Assembly: GCF_001425355.1 (NCBI RefSeq)
Contig: NZ_LMQN01000002.1
Coordinates: 53,100 to 117,099, forward strand
Length of the DNA: 64,000 nt
Direction: 5' to 3'
DNA from: Chryseobacterium sp. Leaf405
GTDB taxonomy: Bacteria; Bacteroidota; Bacteroidia; Flavobacteriales; Weeksellaceae
Positions 45,026-54,700 of the stretch are shown here, piece after piece. The notes under the pieces are model-generated. The model had not been told where the DNA came from and searched no databases. It saw only the letters and a list, made by a program, of their open reading frames with translations. Made by a program: the position numbers and the translations under genes. Numbering within the stretch: position 1 is the stretch's first letter; each line of letters opens with the position of its first letter.

Positions 45026-46444
45026 ATGGAAAGATATAATTACGGGATGATCGGTCTTGGAGTGATGGGGCGAAATCTTCTTTATAATATTGCAGATAAC
45101 GGTTTTTCTATCGCAGGATTTGATCTTGACGAAGAAAAAGTAAAAGAATTGGAAGGCGGTGCTACTTCAGAAATGAATATAAAAGGCACAGACTCTTTAG
45201 AAGACTTCGTTTCTGCATTAGAAACCCCAAGAAAAATAATTTTAATGGTTCCTGCGGGAAAGCCTGTGGATGCAGTTCTGGAAAATATTACACCGCTTTT
45301 GAGCAAAGGTGATATAGTGATTGATGCAGGAAATTCTTATTTTAAAGATACCGAAAGACGTATTGCTGATCTGGCTTCGAAAAACCTTCATTTCATGGGA
45401 ATGGGAGTTTCCGGAGGTGAAAAAGGAGCGAGAAGAGGGCCAAGTATTATGCCTGGTGGTGATTTGGAAGCATTTCATCTTCTTAAACCAATGTTGGAAT
45501 CGATTGCAGCTAAAGTTGATGGCGAAGCTTGCACCGCTTATATGGGCAAAAGTTCTGCAGGAAATTATGTGAAAATGGTTCACAACGGAATAGAATATGC
45601 CATCATGCAGTTGATTAGTGAGGCTTACGATTTATTGAGAAAAGGAGCAAAATTAAATAACGATCAGCTTTACAATGTTTTTAAAGAATGGAATAATGGC
45701 GACATGAATTCATTCTTAATTGAAATTACCAGAGATATTTTCCAGCAAAAAGATGAGTTGACAGATGGGTATCTTGTTGATCAGATTTTAGATAAAGCCG
45801 GAGCAAAAGGAACCGGAAAATGGACTTCCGAGCAGGCAATGGAAATTGGTGTTTCTATCCCGACCATTGATATCGCTGTAACTTCAAGAATTTTATCCGC
45901 ATATAAAGAAGAAAGAGTAAAGGCTTCTCAATTGTATACTAAAGAAGAAACTACAATTCCTGAGAATACCGAATTATTCATCAAAGAAGTGGGTGATGCA
46001 TTGTATTTAGCTACTTTAATCAGCTATGCACAAGGATTGGCATTATTGGTTAAAGCTTCTGAAGAATATGGTTTTGAAATTCCTTTAAGAGATGTTGTGA
46101 AAATCTGGAGAGGAGGCTGTATTATCCGTTCTGTATTGTTAGAAAAATTCTATTCAGCGTATACTCAAGACGAAAATCTATCTAATATTTTATTGGACAA
46201 AGAAATTTCTGAAATCGTTAAATCAAAAATTAAATCATTAAGAAAAACAGCTGCTTTTGCGGCTTCTAATGGAATTTCAAGTTTAGGAATTCAGACTGTT
46301 TTAGGATATTTTGATGCGTATACAACAGAATCTTTACCGGTAAATTTGATTCAGGCACAGCGTGATTATTTCGGAGCACACACGTACCAAAGAATCGACA
46401 GAGAGGGTATTTTTCATACTTCTTGGCAAAACCTTAATAATTAA
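45026..46444 (+). CDS. gnd: 6-phosphogluconate dehydrogenase (decarboxylating)
   Basis: The 472-aa protein begins with the Rossmann motif GMIGLGVMGRNL (about 7-18), followed by IMVPAGKPVD, GVSGGEKGARRGPSIMPGG and the substrate-binding KMVHNGIEYAIMQLI. The C-terminal half is the all-helical dimerisation domain, ending AHTYQRIDREG. It oxidises 6-phosphogluconate to ribulose-5-phosphate, CO2 and NADPH. The frame opens upstream at 44960, but the ATG at 45026 fits the family. It is the first gene of a three-gene oxidative pentose phosphate operon and lies 11 bp before zwf. Confidence 0.97.
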   Translation: MERYNYGMIGLGVMGRNLLYNIADNGFSIAGFDLDEEKVKELEGGATSEMNIKGTDSLEDFVSALETPRKIILMVPAGKPVDAVLENITPLLSKGDIVIDAGNSYFKDTERRIADLASKNLHFMGMGVSGGEKGARRGPSIMPGGDLEAFHLLKPMLESIAAKVDGEACTAYMGKSSAGNYVKMVHNGIEYAIMQLISEAYDLLRKGAKLNNDQLYNVFKEWNNGDMNSFLIEITRDIFQQKDELTDGYLVDQILDKAGAKGTGKWTSEQAMEIGVSIPTIDIAVTSRILSAYKEERVKASQLYTKEETTIPENTELFIKEVGDALYLATLISYAQGLALLVKASEEYGFEIPLRDVVKIWRGGCIIRSVLLEKFYSAYTQDENLSNILLDKEISEIVKSKIKSLRKTAAFAASNGISSLGIQTVLGYFDAYTTESLPVNLIQAQRDYFGAHTYQRIDREGIFHTSWQNLNN

Positions 46445-46455
46445 AATTCGGAAAA

Positions 46456-47937
46456 ATGAACGACAATATAGTTTTGAAGCCAACGACGATCATAATTTTT
46501 GGTGCTACAGGAGATCTGGCAAAAAGAAAACTTTTTCCTGCGTTTTATAATTTATACATCGATGGCAGAATGCCCAAAGGTTTTAATATTGTAGCACTGG
46601 GAAGGGCAGATAATACCGATGAATATTTTAAAAATTACATCAAAGAAAATCTTGAAAGCTTCTCAAGAAAAAAAATAACTGCGGAAGAATGGGCTGGTTT
46701 TCAGGCTCATATTACCTATTTTCAGCATCAGCTGGATGAAGAGAAATCTTACACAAACCTGCAGGAGAAATTAGCAAAATTTGATACCGTTTACGGAACA
46801 AGAGGAAACAGGTTATTCTACTTATCAATCGGGCCGAATTTTGTTTCTACCATTTCGAATCATATCAAAAATGCGGCATTAGCTTCTGATCCGAAAAAAG
46901 ACCGTATTATTATCGAAAAACCTTTTGGACATAATAAACAGTCGGCAATTGAACTCAACAGTTTACTGGCTGAAACTTTTGAAGAAGAGCAGATTTACCG
47001 TATAGACCATTATTTAGGGAAAGAGACAGTACAGAATATCTTGGCATTCCGATTTGGAAATTCTATTTTTGAACCGCTTTGGGATCGTCATCATGTAGAA
47101 TCTGTTCAGATTACGGTAGCAGAAGAAGTGGGAGTTGAGACAAGAGGAAGTTTCTATGAACAGACAGGAGCACTGAGGGATATGATTCAAAACCATTTAT
47201 TGCAGATTCTGTGTATGGTGGCTATGGAGCCGCCTGCTTCACTTGAATCTGGAGAAATCCGAGACCGTAAAGTCGATGTTTTGAAATCAATCCGCAGAAT
47301 TTCTCCCGATAAAGTTGATCATTACGCAGTAAGAGGTCAATATGGAAAGGGAACCATCGATAAAGTTAAGGTAAAAGGCTATCGTCAGGAAGAAGGTATC
47401 GCACCAGATTCAAATACAGAAACTTTTGCAGCCGTAAAATTCTATTTAGATAACGAAAGATGGCAGGATGTTCCTTTTTACGTTCGTACAGGGAAAAAAA
47501 TGAAAGAAAAGCATTCTTATATTACCATTCAGTTTAAGCCGCTTCCGCATTCTACGTTTTCAGACAGTTCACAGCTTTTATCAGCAAACAGATTGATTAT
47601 CAATATTCAGCCTTTAATGGATATCAGATTGCAGTTTATGACCAAAATGCCTGGACTTTCATTGGATTTAAAACCGGTAGAAATGATCTTTGATTATTTT
47701 GCCTGTCAGGAAAACACTCCGGAAGCATATGAAACCTTATTGCTTGATGCTCTTATGGGTGATTTAACACTATTTATGCGTTCTGATCAGGTAGAAGAAG
47801 CTTGGGATGTAGTAAAAACTATTCAGGAAGCCTGGGAAAGCACAAAAGATTCATCTTTCCCGAATTATGAAGCCGGAAGCTGGGGACCTGAAGACAGTTT
47901 TGCATTGGTTGAAAGACAGGGACATAAGTGGGTTTAA
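46456..47937 (+). CDS. zwf: Glucose-6-phosphate 1-dehydrogenase
   Basis: The 493-aa protein has the nucleotide-binding IIFGATGDLAKRKLFPA (about 12-28), the active-site RIDHYLGKE (about 182-190) with the catalytic His pair region, and EKPFGH. These define G6PD. It converts glucose-6-phosphate to 6-phosphogluconolactone with reduction of NADP. It sits between gnd and pgl with short spacers (11 and 19 bp), so the oxidative branch is made from a single transcript in the order gnd-zwf-pgl. Confidence 0.97.
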   Translation: MNDNIVLKPTTIIIFGATGDLAKRKLFPAFYNLYIDGRMPKGFNIVALGRADNTDEYFKNYIKENLESFSRKKITAEEWAGFQAHITYFQHQLDEEKSYTNLQEKLAKFDTVYGTRGNRLFYLSIGPNFVSTISNHIKNAALASDPKKDRIIIEKPFGHNKQSAIELNSLLAETFEEEQIYRIDHYLGKETVQNILAFRFGNSIFEPLWDRHHVESVQITVAEEVGVETRGSFYEQTGALRDMIQNHLLQILCMVAMEPPASLESGEIRDRKVDVLKSIRRISPDKVDHYAVRGQYGKGTIDKVKVKGYRQEEGIAPDSNTETFAAVKFYLDNERWQDVPFYVRTGKKMKEKHSYITIQFKPLPHSTFSDSSQLLSANRLIINIQPLMDIRLQFMTKMPGLSLDLKPVEMIFDYFACQENTPEAYETLLLDALMGDLTLFMRSDQVEEAWDVVKTIQEAWESTKDSSFPNYEAGSWGPEDSFALVERQGHKWV

Positions 47938-47956
47938 TTAATTAAAATTAAAGAAA

Positions 47957-48667
47957 ATGAGCATTACGGTATTTGATGATTTAGATACATTATATAAAAA
48001 AGCGGCGGATACATTTGTTGATCTTTCAGAGAAATCAATTCAGAAGCACGGTAAATTTACGGTTGCGTTAAGCGGCGGTTCTTCTCCAAAAGCTATTTTT
48101 AAACTATTGGCAACAGAAGAATATTCACAAAAAATCGACTGGAATAAAGTATATTTTTTCTGGGTTGATGAACGTTGGGTTGCCCTAGACGACGAAAAAA
48201 GCAATGCTAAAATGACGTTTGAAACGTTGCTGAATAAAGTTCCTGTCAGTGGAGATCAGATTTTCCCGATGTATAAGGATGGAGTAGAGCCGGAAGAATA
48301 TGCCAGGGAATATGAAGCGCAAATCAGAAACGTTTTGGGCGACGAGGGTGTTTTTGATTTTATTTTATTAGGAATGGGAGATGACGGTCATACGGCTTCA
48401 TTATTTCCTGGTGAAGCTATTTTAGATGAGAATGAAAAATGGGTGGATGCTTATTACCTAAAACCACAGGAAATGTTCAGAATCACTTTAACGGCTCCGA
48501 TTATTAATAAAGCTGAAAATATTTTGGTCGTTGCGTTCGGAGAATCTAAAAAACACGCTTTGAATGAAGTGTTGAACGGTGAATACAATCCCAAATTATA
48601 TCCTTTACAATTGATTGAAAGAAAAGATGGTTTTCAGTTTTTTACAGATGAAAAAGCGAGAGGATAA
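47957..48667 (+). CDS. pgl: 6-phosphogluconolactonase (DevB/Pgl type)
   Basis: The 236-aa protein shows the SugarP-isomerase-like fold: VALSGGSSPKAIFKLL, VYFFWVDERWVALDDEKSN, and the catalytic loop LLGMGDDGHTASLFPG. It hydrolyses 6-phosphogluconolactone, the product of the Zwf encoded 19 bp upstream. It is the last gene of the operon and a terminator follows within 20 bp. Confidence 0.96.
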   Translation: MSITVFDDLDTLYKKAADTFVDLSEKSIQKHGKFTVALSGGSSPKAIFKLLATEEYSQKIDWNKVYFFWVDERWVALDDEKSNAKMTFETLLNKVPVSGDQIFPMYKDGVEPEEYAREYEAQIRNVLGDEGVFDFILLGMGDDGHTASLFPGEAILDENEKWVDAYYLKPQEMFRITLTAPIINKAENILVVAFGESKKHALNEVLNGEYNPKLYPLQLIERKDGFQFFTDEKARG

Positions 48668-48686
48668 TCTTTTGAATTAAGAATAT

Positions 48687-48725
48687 AAAAAAGAGCGTTG
48701 TGAATATTACTAACGCTCTTTTTTG
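48687..48725 (+). terminator. Intrinsic terminator of gnd-zwf-pgl
   Basis: A 13-bp perfect stem (AAAAAAGAGCGTT with AACGCTCTTTTTT) has a 12-nt loop. The A and T tracts make it potentially bidirectional with the convergent VOC gene. Confidence 0.88.
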
Positions 48726-48763
48726 TTTTAAATGCAAAGACTTATTATAAACATTCTATTTTT

Positions 48764-48805
48764 AGAAGGCAAAGGCAAAGGCAAATGAAATTTGCTTCGC
48801 GAAGC
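48764..48805. repeat. Short GGCAAA tandem run and GCTTCGCGAAGC palindrome
   Basis: Three tandem GGCAAA units are followed by the 12-bp palindrome GCTTCGCGAAGC (48794-48805), in the spacer between the convergent pgl and VOC genes. It is probably a decayed dispersed repeat. Confidence 0.45.
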
Positions 48806-48869
48806 TTGAAAACAACGCTTCGTAAAATCAACTTTGCGTTAAAAAAATTACGTTTAATTTATTGTAAAC

Positions 48870-49283
48870 TTAAATCATTTTTGGTTTAAATTTTTCCACC
48901 GCTTCCTTAGAAACCGGAGTAAAGAAATTTACCAAATTCCCATCCGGATCCCGAAATAGCAGAGATTTATTTCCCCAAGGCATCACCGTTGGCTCCTGAA
49001 CAATTTGAGAAGATAGAAAATCTTTTAACCGTTCAAATTCCTGATCTGCATCATTCACTAAAAACTCAATAATTGTACTTTGATTGGAAGCAGGTTTGGC
49101 AATATGATCTCCACCAAAAAGCTGTAATGTTCTCATGCTTCCGATAGCAATAGTCGCATTTGGTGTTTGCAATTCGGCAAAATCCGGAGTGTATTGGATG
49201 GCGGTGATTCCTGTTATTTCTTCATAAAATTTCACAAGACGGTCTACGTCGGCGGTAATAATTCTTGTTGAGACTAAATTCAT
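48870..49283 (-). CDS. VOC/glyoxalase-superfamily protein
   Basis: The 137-aa protein has two beta-alpha-beta-beta-beta units, with ADVDRLVKFYEEITGI near the start and LLFRDPDGNLVNFFTPV near the end, the standard vicinal-oxygen-chelate outline. The N-terminal metal ligand position has ISTRIITADVD and the C-terminal Asn-Phe-Phe replaces the usual Glu-containing strand, so metal binding is uncertain. It may act as a small-molecule binding or resistance protein. It is a single gene, cytoplasmic, with no signal sequence. Confidence 0.8.
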   Translation of the reverse strand: MNLVSTRIITADVDRLVKFYEEITGITAIQYTPDFAELQTPNATIAIGSMRTLQLFGGDHIAKPASNQSTIIEFLVNDADQEFERLKDFLSSQIVQEPTVMPWGNKSLLFRDPDGNLVNFFTPVSKEAVEKFKPKMI

Positions 49284-49406
49284 TCTTAAGATTTTTATCC
49301 TTCAAAGTTAAGTTGAAGTTGTGACAACAGTTTGTCAGTAGTTTTTTTCTCAAAATAAAAAAGAGGCAGTTTATTGCCCCTTAATTTAACGTTTTTATAA
49401 GTAATT

Positions 49407-50954
49407 TTAGCCTTTATGATAAGGACATCCTGATGGAGGATTTACACCAAGTTCACTAATTGAAGCGGGGGTTGTCATATTCATGGCTGAAGGCGCATTA
49501 TAGAACTGCTCTTCAATTATTTGTCTCTGATCTGCAGGAATATCTTCGATCTTACGAAGCGTATTTACCTGGATGTGTGGCCAGCTTGTCGTACCGCCAT
49601 CGTTTCCGAAATCAAATTCAAAGAATATAATCTGCTCATATTGCAGCTGTAGAATTTCTTTTCCGTCTTCAATCACAGTTTCAATCCATAAACGGAAATC
49701 GACTTCAACGGTAGGAACAAAACGGTTTACAAAAGGAACATTTAAAATTCCGCCCTGAGCACCCGTTTTCATTTTCGAGGACATTTGTATTAAAACAAAG
49801 TTTGAAACTTTCTGACCTCTTAATGTGTCTCTTAATCGTAAATCCGGTCTTACGCAATAAGGATATAATTCATTGGCAAGTATTCTCTGTGTGTAGATTT
49901 TATTGGAGCCTGGGTCATTTTCATCGGTTAATTTTTCATGTACCCAAGCTGGAGCAGGTCGGTCAAGGTCAATAGGATTGGTAGCACTTGCTCCTGCGCC
50001 ACCCATTGTTCGGGAGATTGCAAGGTGATTGGTATCCCACGCAGCATCACCGTATGGAAATTCCGGTGAGCCGTCAATTAAATAACTGGAACCTTCCGGT
50101 GCAATATCTCCTAATAAAGTAATGGTACTTCCGTGAGGGATAACTCCACTTCTGGAAATAGAATAATCAGGGATGAAATAAGGTCTTGTAATTCCGTCCA
50201 TTGGCTTTAGTTCCTGTGCCGGAATAATTTCGTAATATGGCTGATCTTCCTTTAACTGACTTAAAAGAATGTATGAAGAAGTACCGTTTTCGTCTCTTAC
50301 CTCAACCAAAGGCTCGTTTCTGTATTCTCCTTTGTAGCCGTATTTTTCAAAGTCTTCAGTAGAAAAAGCATGAATTCCGCGGTCTCTTTCGATGGTTTCT
50401 TTAGTTGCAGCGTAATTGTAAACGTCGCTTAACCAAAGGTACATTCCGTTTTCTTCGTGAATTCCAGCGTATTGTAATTCCGGATTTCCTTCTACTTTAT
50501 TAACGCTTTTAATGGTTTGATCATATTTTACCGCGCCACAGAACAGTTCCGTTGCACCACCACGGTTACGGACACCACCCGGAACAATTTCGAATGTTAA
50601 TTTTTCAATATATTCTTCCGTATCGAAGCTGAATTTACCCGGAATATTATTTTGATCTGTACCAGGCGAGGGCATAATTGTCGTGTGAATTCCGCTTCCT
50701 AACGAAGGTCTGTCTATGTTTTTATTATAATTGGCATTGTAACTTACCCAAGTGCCTTCCAGTGCTGCTAAAATACCGTAGTCCACATTGTTGGCGATTT
50801 TCTGCAGGTTTTCTTCTCTAAAGGGTCTCACGGGATCATCGATAAGGAGTTTTGAATATCCATCCATGATTTGTTCTAAAGTGCCTTTCTGATTTTCAGC
50901 CGCACCCCTGAATAATTGACTCTCGTTTGTACTTTCTTTTTTTCTTTTAAGCAT
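49407..50954 (-). CDS. Uncharacterised 515-aa protein, possible heme/peroxidase-type
   Basis: No firm family assignment can be made. An N-terminal segment has the lipocalin/nitrobindin-like opening LAALEGTWVSYN (about 54-65), then GIHTTIMPSPG and FEIVPGGVRNRGG. The middle is a mixed beta region (SYLIDGSPEFPYGDAAWDTNHL, here shortened to its core YLIDGSPEFPYGD). The C-terminus ends in GCPYHKG, a Cys-Pro-Tyr-His end seen in some heme-associated proteins. I recall similar proteins labelled FMP-type peroxidase, but I cannot verify that. There is no signal peptide. It is a single gene, divergent from the DUF4132 pair across a 318-bp gap. Confidence 0.45.
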   Translation of the reverse strand: MLKRKKESTNESQLFRGAAENQKGTLEQIMDGYSKLLIDDPVRPFREENLQKIANNVDYGILAALEGTWVSYNANYNKNIDRPSLGSGIHTTIMPSPGTDQNNIPGKFSFDTEEYIEKLTFEIVPGGVRNRGGATELFCGAVKYDQTIKSVNKVEGNPELQYAGIHEENGMYLWLSDVYNYAATKETIERDRGIHAFSTEDFEKYGYKGEYRNEPLVEVRDENGTSSYILLSQLKEDQPYYEIIPAQELKPMDGITRPYFIPDYSISRSGVIPHGSTITLLGDIAPEGSSYLIDGSPEFPYGDAAWDTNHLAISRTMGGAGASATNPIDLDRPAPAWVHEKLTDENDPGSNKIYTQRILANELYPYCVRPDLRLRDTLRGQKVSNFVLIQMSSKMKTGAQGGILNVPFVNRFVPTVEVDFRLWIETVIEDGKEILQLQYEQIIFFEFDFGNDGGTTSWPHIQVNTLRKIEDIPADQRQIIEEQFYNAPSAMNMTTPASISELGVNPPSGCPYHKG

Positions 50955-51272
50955 GATGTATCATTTTATGGTTATGATCTTTATTGGGAGATATTCAGAG
51001 ATAGCATCTTAGAATCCATCTCGTTTTCAGAAATGGCTTTTTGTTTTGAGTTATCCATGGTTATCAGTTTTGTTTATCCAAAATTAATCAGAACGTGATA
51101 GATTGTTTTCAGTATTTCTACTTAATTTTTATATATTTTATTTTAAATATGCTTAAAAGGTCTTTAAACAAAGTGTTATTGTGTTATTTTATTTTCACTT
51201 AATTTAGAATTATTTTAAATAAATGTCATAATATTTTATTTTCCTTTACTGTTAAAATGGGTTAAATATTTT
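50955..51272. other. Divergent intergenic region, AT-rich
   Basis: These 318 bases between divergent genes are AT-rich with no supported ORF. They must hold the promoters of both the 515-aa gene and the DUF4132 pair, but I could not place a confident TAnnTTTG box or operator. Confidence 0.5.
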
Positions 51273-51764
51273 ATGGATTTAGAAACAAAGGGTGAAAATT
51301 TCACTATATTTATTGATAATAGCTCATATATGGAAATAAATATTACGGTGAAGCAATTGGGCAAAAAGCATCCTATTCTTACGGAGCAAAAGCTTGAAAT
51401 TGCTTATAATGAAAGCAGTATCTCATTAGAAAATCTATTAAAAGTAATCGTTCAGCAGCAGGTGGAAGCATTCAATGCAAAATCTTTTGAGCTGGAAGAT
51501 ATAGATGAATCTAAAATTCCACAGGATAATTATTTAAATATTCTGACCGATACAGGAAAAGCAGGTTTTGGAAGTATTTACAATCAAAAAAGAGCAGATC
51601 TTGAAAAAGCTCAGGAAAATGTTATTCAGGCTTTTGAAGATGGAATGTTTGTTGTTTTTTACAATGACGAACAGCTGGAAAATCTCAACCAAATTATAGA
51701 CCTAAGTTTACAATATACCTTTACATTCATCAGGCTTACGTTTCTGGCAGGAAGTTATTGGTAA
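51273..51764 (+). CDS. Small partner protein of the DUF4132 gene
   Basis: The 163-aa protein has an alpha/beta N-terminus (MEINITVKQLGKKHPILTEQ) followed by helices LENLLKVIVQQQVEAFNAK and KADLEKAQENVIQAFEDG-like turns (the sequence reads KRADLEKAQENVIQAFEDG), then DEQLENLNQIIDLSLQ and a hydrophobic C-terminus. It starts at 51273, though an internal ATG at 51330 could be used. I do not recognise a named domain. It is 25 bp upstream of the giant DUF4132 gene, which suggests that the two work together, perhaps as a small adaptor. It has no signal peptide. Confidence 0.6.
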   Translation: MDLETKGENFTIFIDNSSYMEINITVKQLGKKHPILTEQKLEIAYNESSISLENLLKVIVQQQVEAFNAKSFELEDIDESKIPQDNYLNILTDTGKAGFGSIYNQKRADLEKAQENVIQAFEDGMFVVFYNDEQLENLNQIIDLSLQYTFTFIRLTFLAGSYW

Positions 51765-51789
51765 TAAAATACACTAAATCACAAAATCA

Positions 51790-54700
51790 ATGGAAATCAG
51801 TGAAAAATTAAAATCGAAAAAAGTTGTCGATTACCACAAGAATTTAAAGAAAGACCTGAAAGAACAGGCAGAAAAAGGATTATTATCCAAACTTTTTTCT
51901 AAAACAAAGCTAAAAAAAGAAGTTGCAGAATTCGGATTGCTTCTTCTCGGCAAAAATGATTATTTTGAAGAAATCACATTAGGTTCTTCTCAGGCTGAAA
52001 AAATCAAGGAACATATCAAAAGTAATATTTGGGAAGACAAAGAATATTACGAATTGCTGGTGTATTTCTTTGGTGATAAAGCCGACTTGGTAAAATATAT
52101 ATGGAACAAAATGCCTTTCAAAATGTATCAGACAGGCTACAATCGCCGTTCGTTCCGTACACCGAATAATGAAAGATTTACTTTATTGAATCAGGTGAAT
52201 TTGATCAGGACTTTGCTGGAACTTCCAAGTATCTATTCTTATAGCTCGGGATATGAGTCTTATGATCTTTCTCTGGAAGAACAGATTATTTATGATACTC
52301 AGTTGTCAAATAATCGCAGTCAGTTTTACCTTTGGTCGGCAGCTATTGATACAGGAAATAAGGAAATCTGTCAGCTAATCGAAGATATTATTTTCAATAA
52401 ACATCCTGAAGGAAAGGTTTCGCAAAATATCATCAAAGCTTTACTGAACAGCGAACAGCAACATTGCTGGGAATTGGTAGAAAAACTTTTGCTGGCGGCG
52501 CAGCGACAGGAAGGTTTAAGACAAACCATTTTGGAATCGCTGGATGAAACCAATACACAGGCTTTACAATACATGACGAATGTAATTGTTGAAAACAAAC
52601 TGACCCGTTTTTCATCTATTGTACGATCTATCGGAACCTGGACGGGGCTCGGCTGGGAATCTGAGAAAGAAACCGTGGTTAAAAATATTGTTTCACTGGC
52701 AAATACATATTTCAACAATCCGGAGCAGATTCCTGAAGCTGTAAAAAGCAAAAATAACAATGAAGTATATATGGCGCTTTGGGTTCAGGGCGTTTGGGAT
52801 GTGGAACAGACGGTTCCGTATTTACATGAATTGTTCGATAAAGGCAGTATAGAAAAGAAATGTCTGGCGATAAAATTTGCCGCAGAAACAGCTGATCCGT
52901 ATATTCAGATGCCGCTGTATTATAAAGCTGTTTTAGATGGTGATCTGCAGGTTTTAGCGTTTGCCGGAAATCCGATGTCAACGTTATTGAGCTTTAATAT
53001 AAAGTCAAAATTTTTCATCAATAATAAAGATTATCCCAATTTCTTTGAAAAAATTCATGAATTAACACAGAAGATAGAAGTTAAAGAAAAAAAGTTTGAA
53101 GGAAAAGTTTTCTCATGGCAAAATGCAACGTTTAAGAAAAGCGATTTATATGCTTCGATGTTTTATCTGGTAGGTGAGGATAATGAAAAACTGGATTTGG
53201 TGCTTTCTTATTTTGATCAGTTTGAATTAGTTTTAAGAGAGCAATTAACGAGAAATCTTTTGGGTGATTTCTATTGTTATTCTTACTCCTATAATTTTGA
53301 AAAGAAGAAAAAAGCGGTAACACCTTTCCAGAAAGATTTTGCCTTTAGAATTATTAAGGATAGAGGAGAGTCGCTTGTGGCTTCAGGAATCAATGTTTTA
53401 CAGCAAGATCCTTTGGATAAAGAGGAAGCCATGATTTTCTATGATTTATTTAAAAGAAAAGGCGGAACTCTTCGTAAAAAACTGATCGAATTGATGCTGA
53501 AACAGGAAGATTCAGTATTAATCCCATTGGTGGAGGAATTAACTACGAAAGGCGACATTGAGCAGAGAACCGCTTCATTGGATATTATGCTTCAGCTTCA
53601 GAAAGATAAAAGATTGTCTGAGCAGATTACAAAATGGACAATGCAGTATGCCGAAAAAGCGAAAATTTCAGATAGAGAAAAAAGTTTGTTAGATCAGATT
53701 AATCCTTCCGAAGATCAGGAAATTCTCTCTGCTAAAAATGGATTCGGGTTTTATAATCCTTCTGTTAAATCAAAATATGAATTGCCAAAAGTAGAAGCCG
53801 ATTCGGTGTATGCGAAAGCGACTCAAAAAGATAAATATGGCTTTACGCAATCGTTGGATCATATTAAAAAAGAGCTAAAGAATTTGAATGATTTATTTCT
53901 TCAACACAAAGATTATGAATATGAAGTGGAAGACTGGAACGGTTCTTTAACAAAAGAATTGATGGGAAACAGTTTCAGGCAAATCAAAAGAAACACAGAA
54001 GGATTTACAGGTGAAGAAATATTTGCCAATTATCCCTTGCATGAGGTTTGGGAACAATGGTATAAAGATTCTAAATTGGAACCGAGAGATTTGTTTTTGT
54101 TGACATTTGTTGAAAGTTGTGACCGTAAAAAGTTCAGGGATTTTCTTGAAAATTATGTGTTTTATCATAAAGATTTCATTCCGAATCCTCTTAAAAACGA
54201 TTATTACTGGAACAATCCGGTTAAAAATATTATTGCATCCTTGGAATACAAATTTGCCTTTGAAGAACAGACCGATTTCCTTATTGATGCGTGCAGCAAT
54301 TTGTTTGCCCATCTTCCAAAAGATATAATTAATTATAAATCAAAACCAAGCGAATACTATTACAGTTATAATGGAGACGGATGGCAAAGTACGGGCTTTT
54401 TCAATGTGTTTTTGCAGTCGATTCCGTTTAAGAAACTGACCGACAAACAGTTTGCAAAAGTCTGGAATTTATACCGATGGATGCAGTTCAACGGATTGGA
54501 AGAAAATATACAGCATACAGTTCCTGATTTTTATCTGTTCTGCAAAGCTTATGAGTTAAATCTTATTACCAAAGATGAATTGTATGAAGGAATTTTTACG
54601 GCAGAAAGAGCAATCCGGGATCTTACAACAACTAAGTTTTATCACAACAGTGAAAAATATCTGGAAGTTTTTCCTTTCCTGAAACCTATTATTGCAGAAA

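Noticed and set aside
50916..51098. 60-codon ORF in the divergent gap
   Set aside because: Begins inside the 515-aa gene on the opposite strand, has no conserved features and is rich in codons unlike its neighbours.
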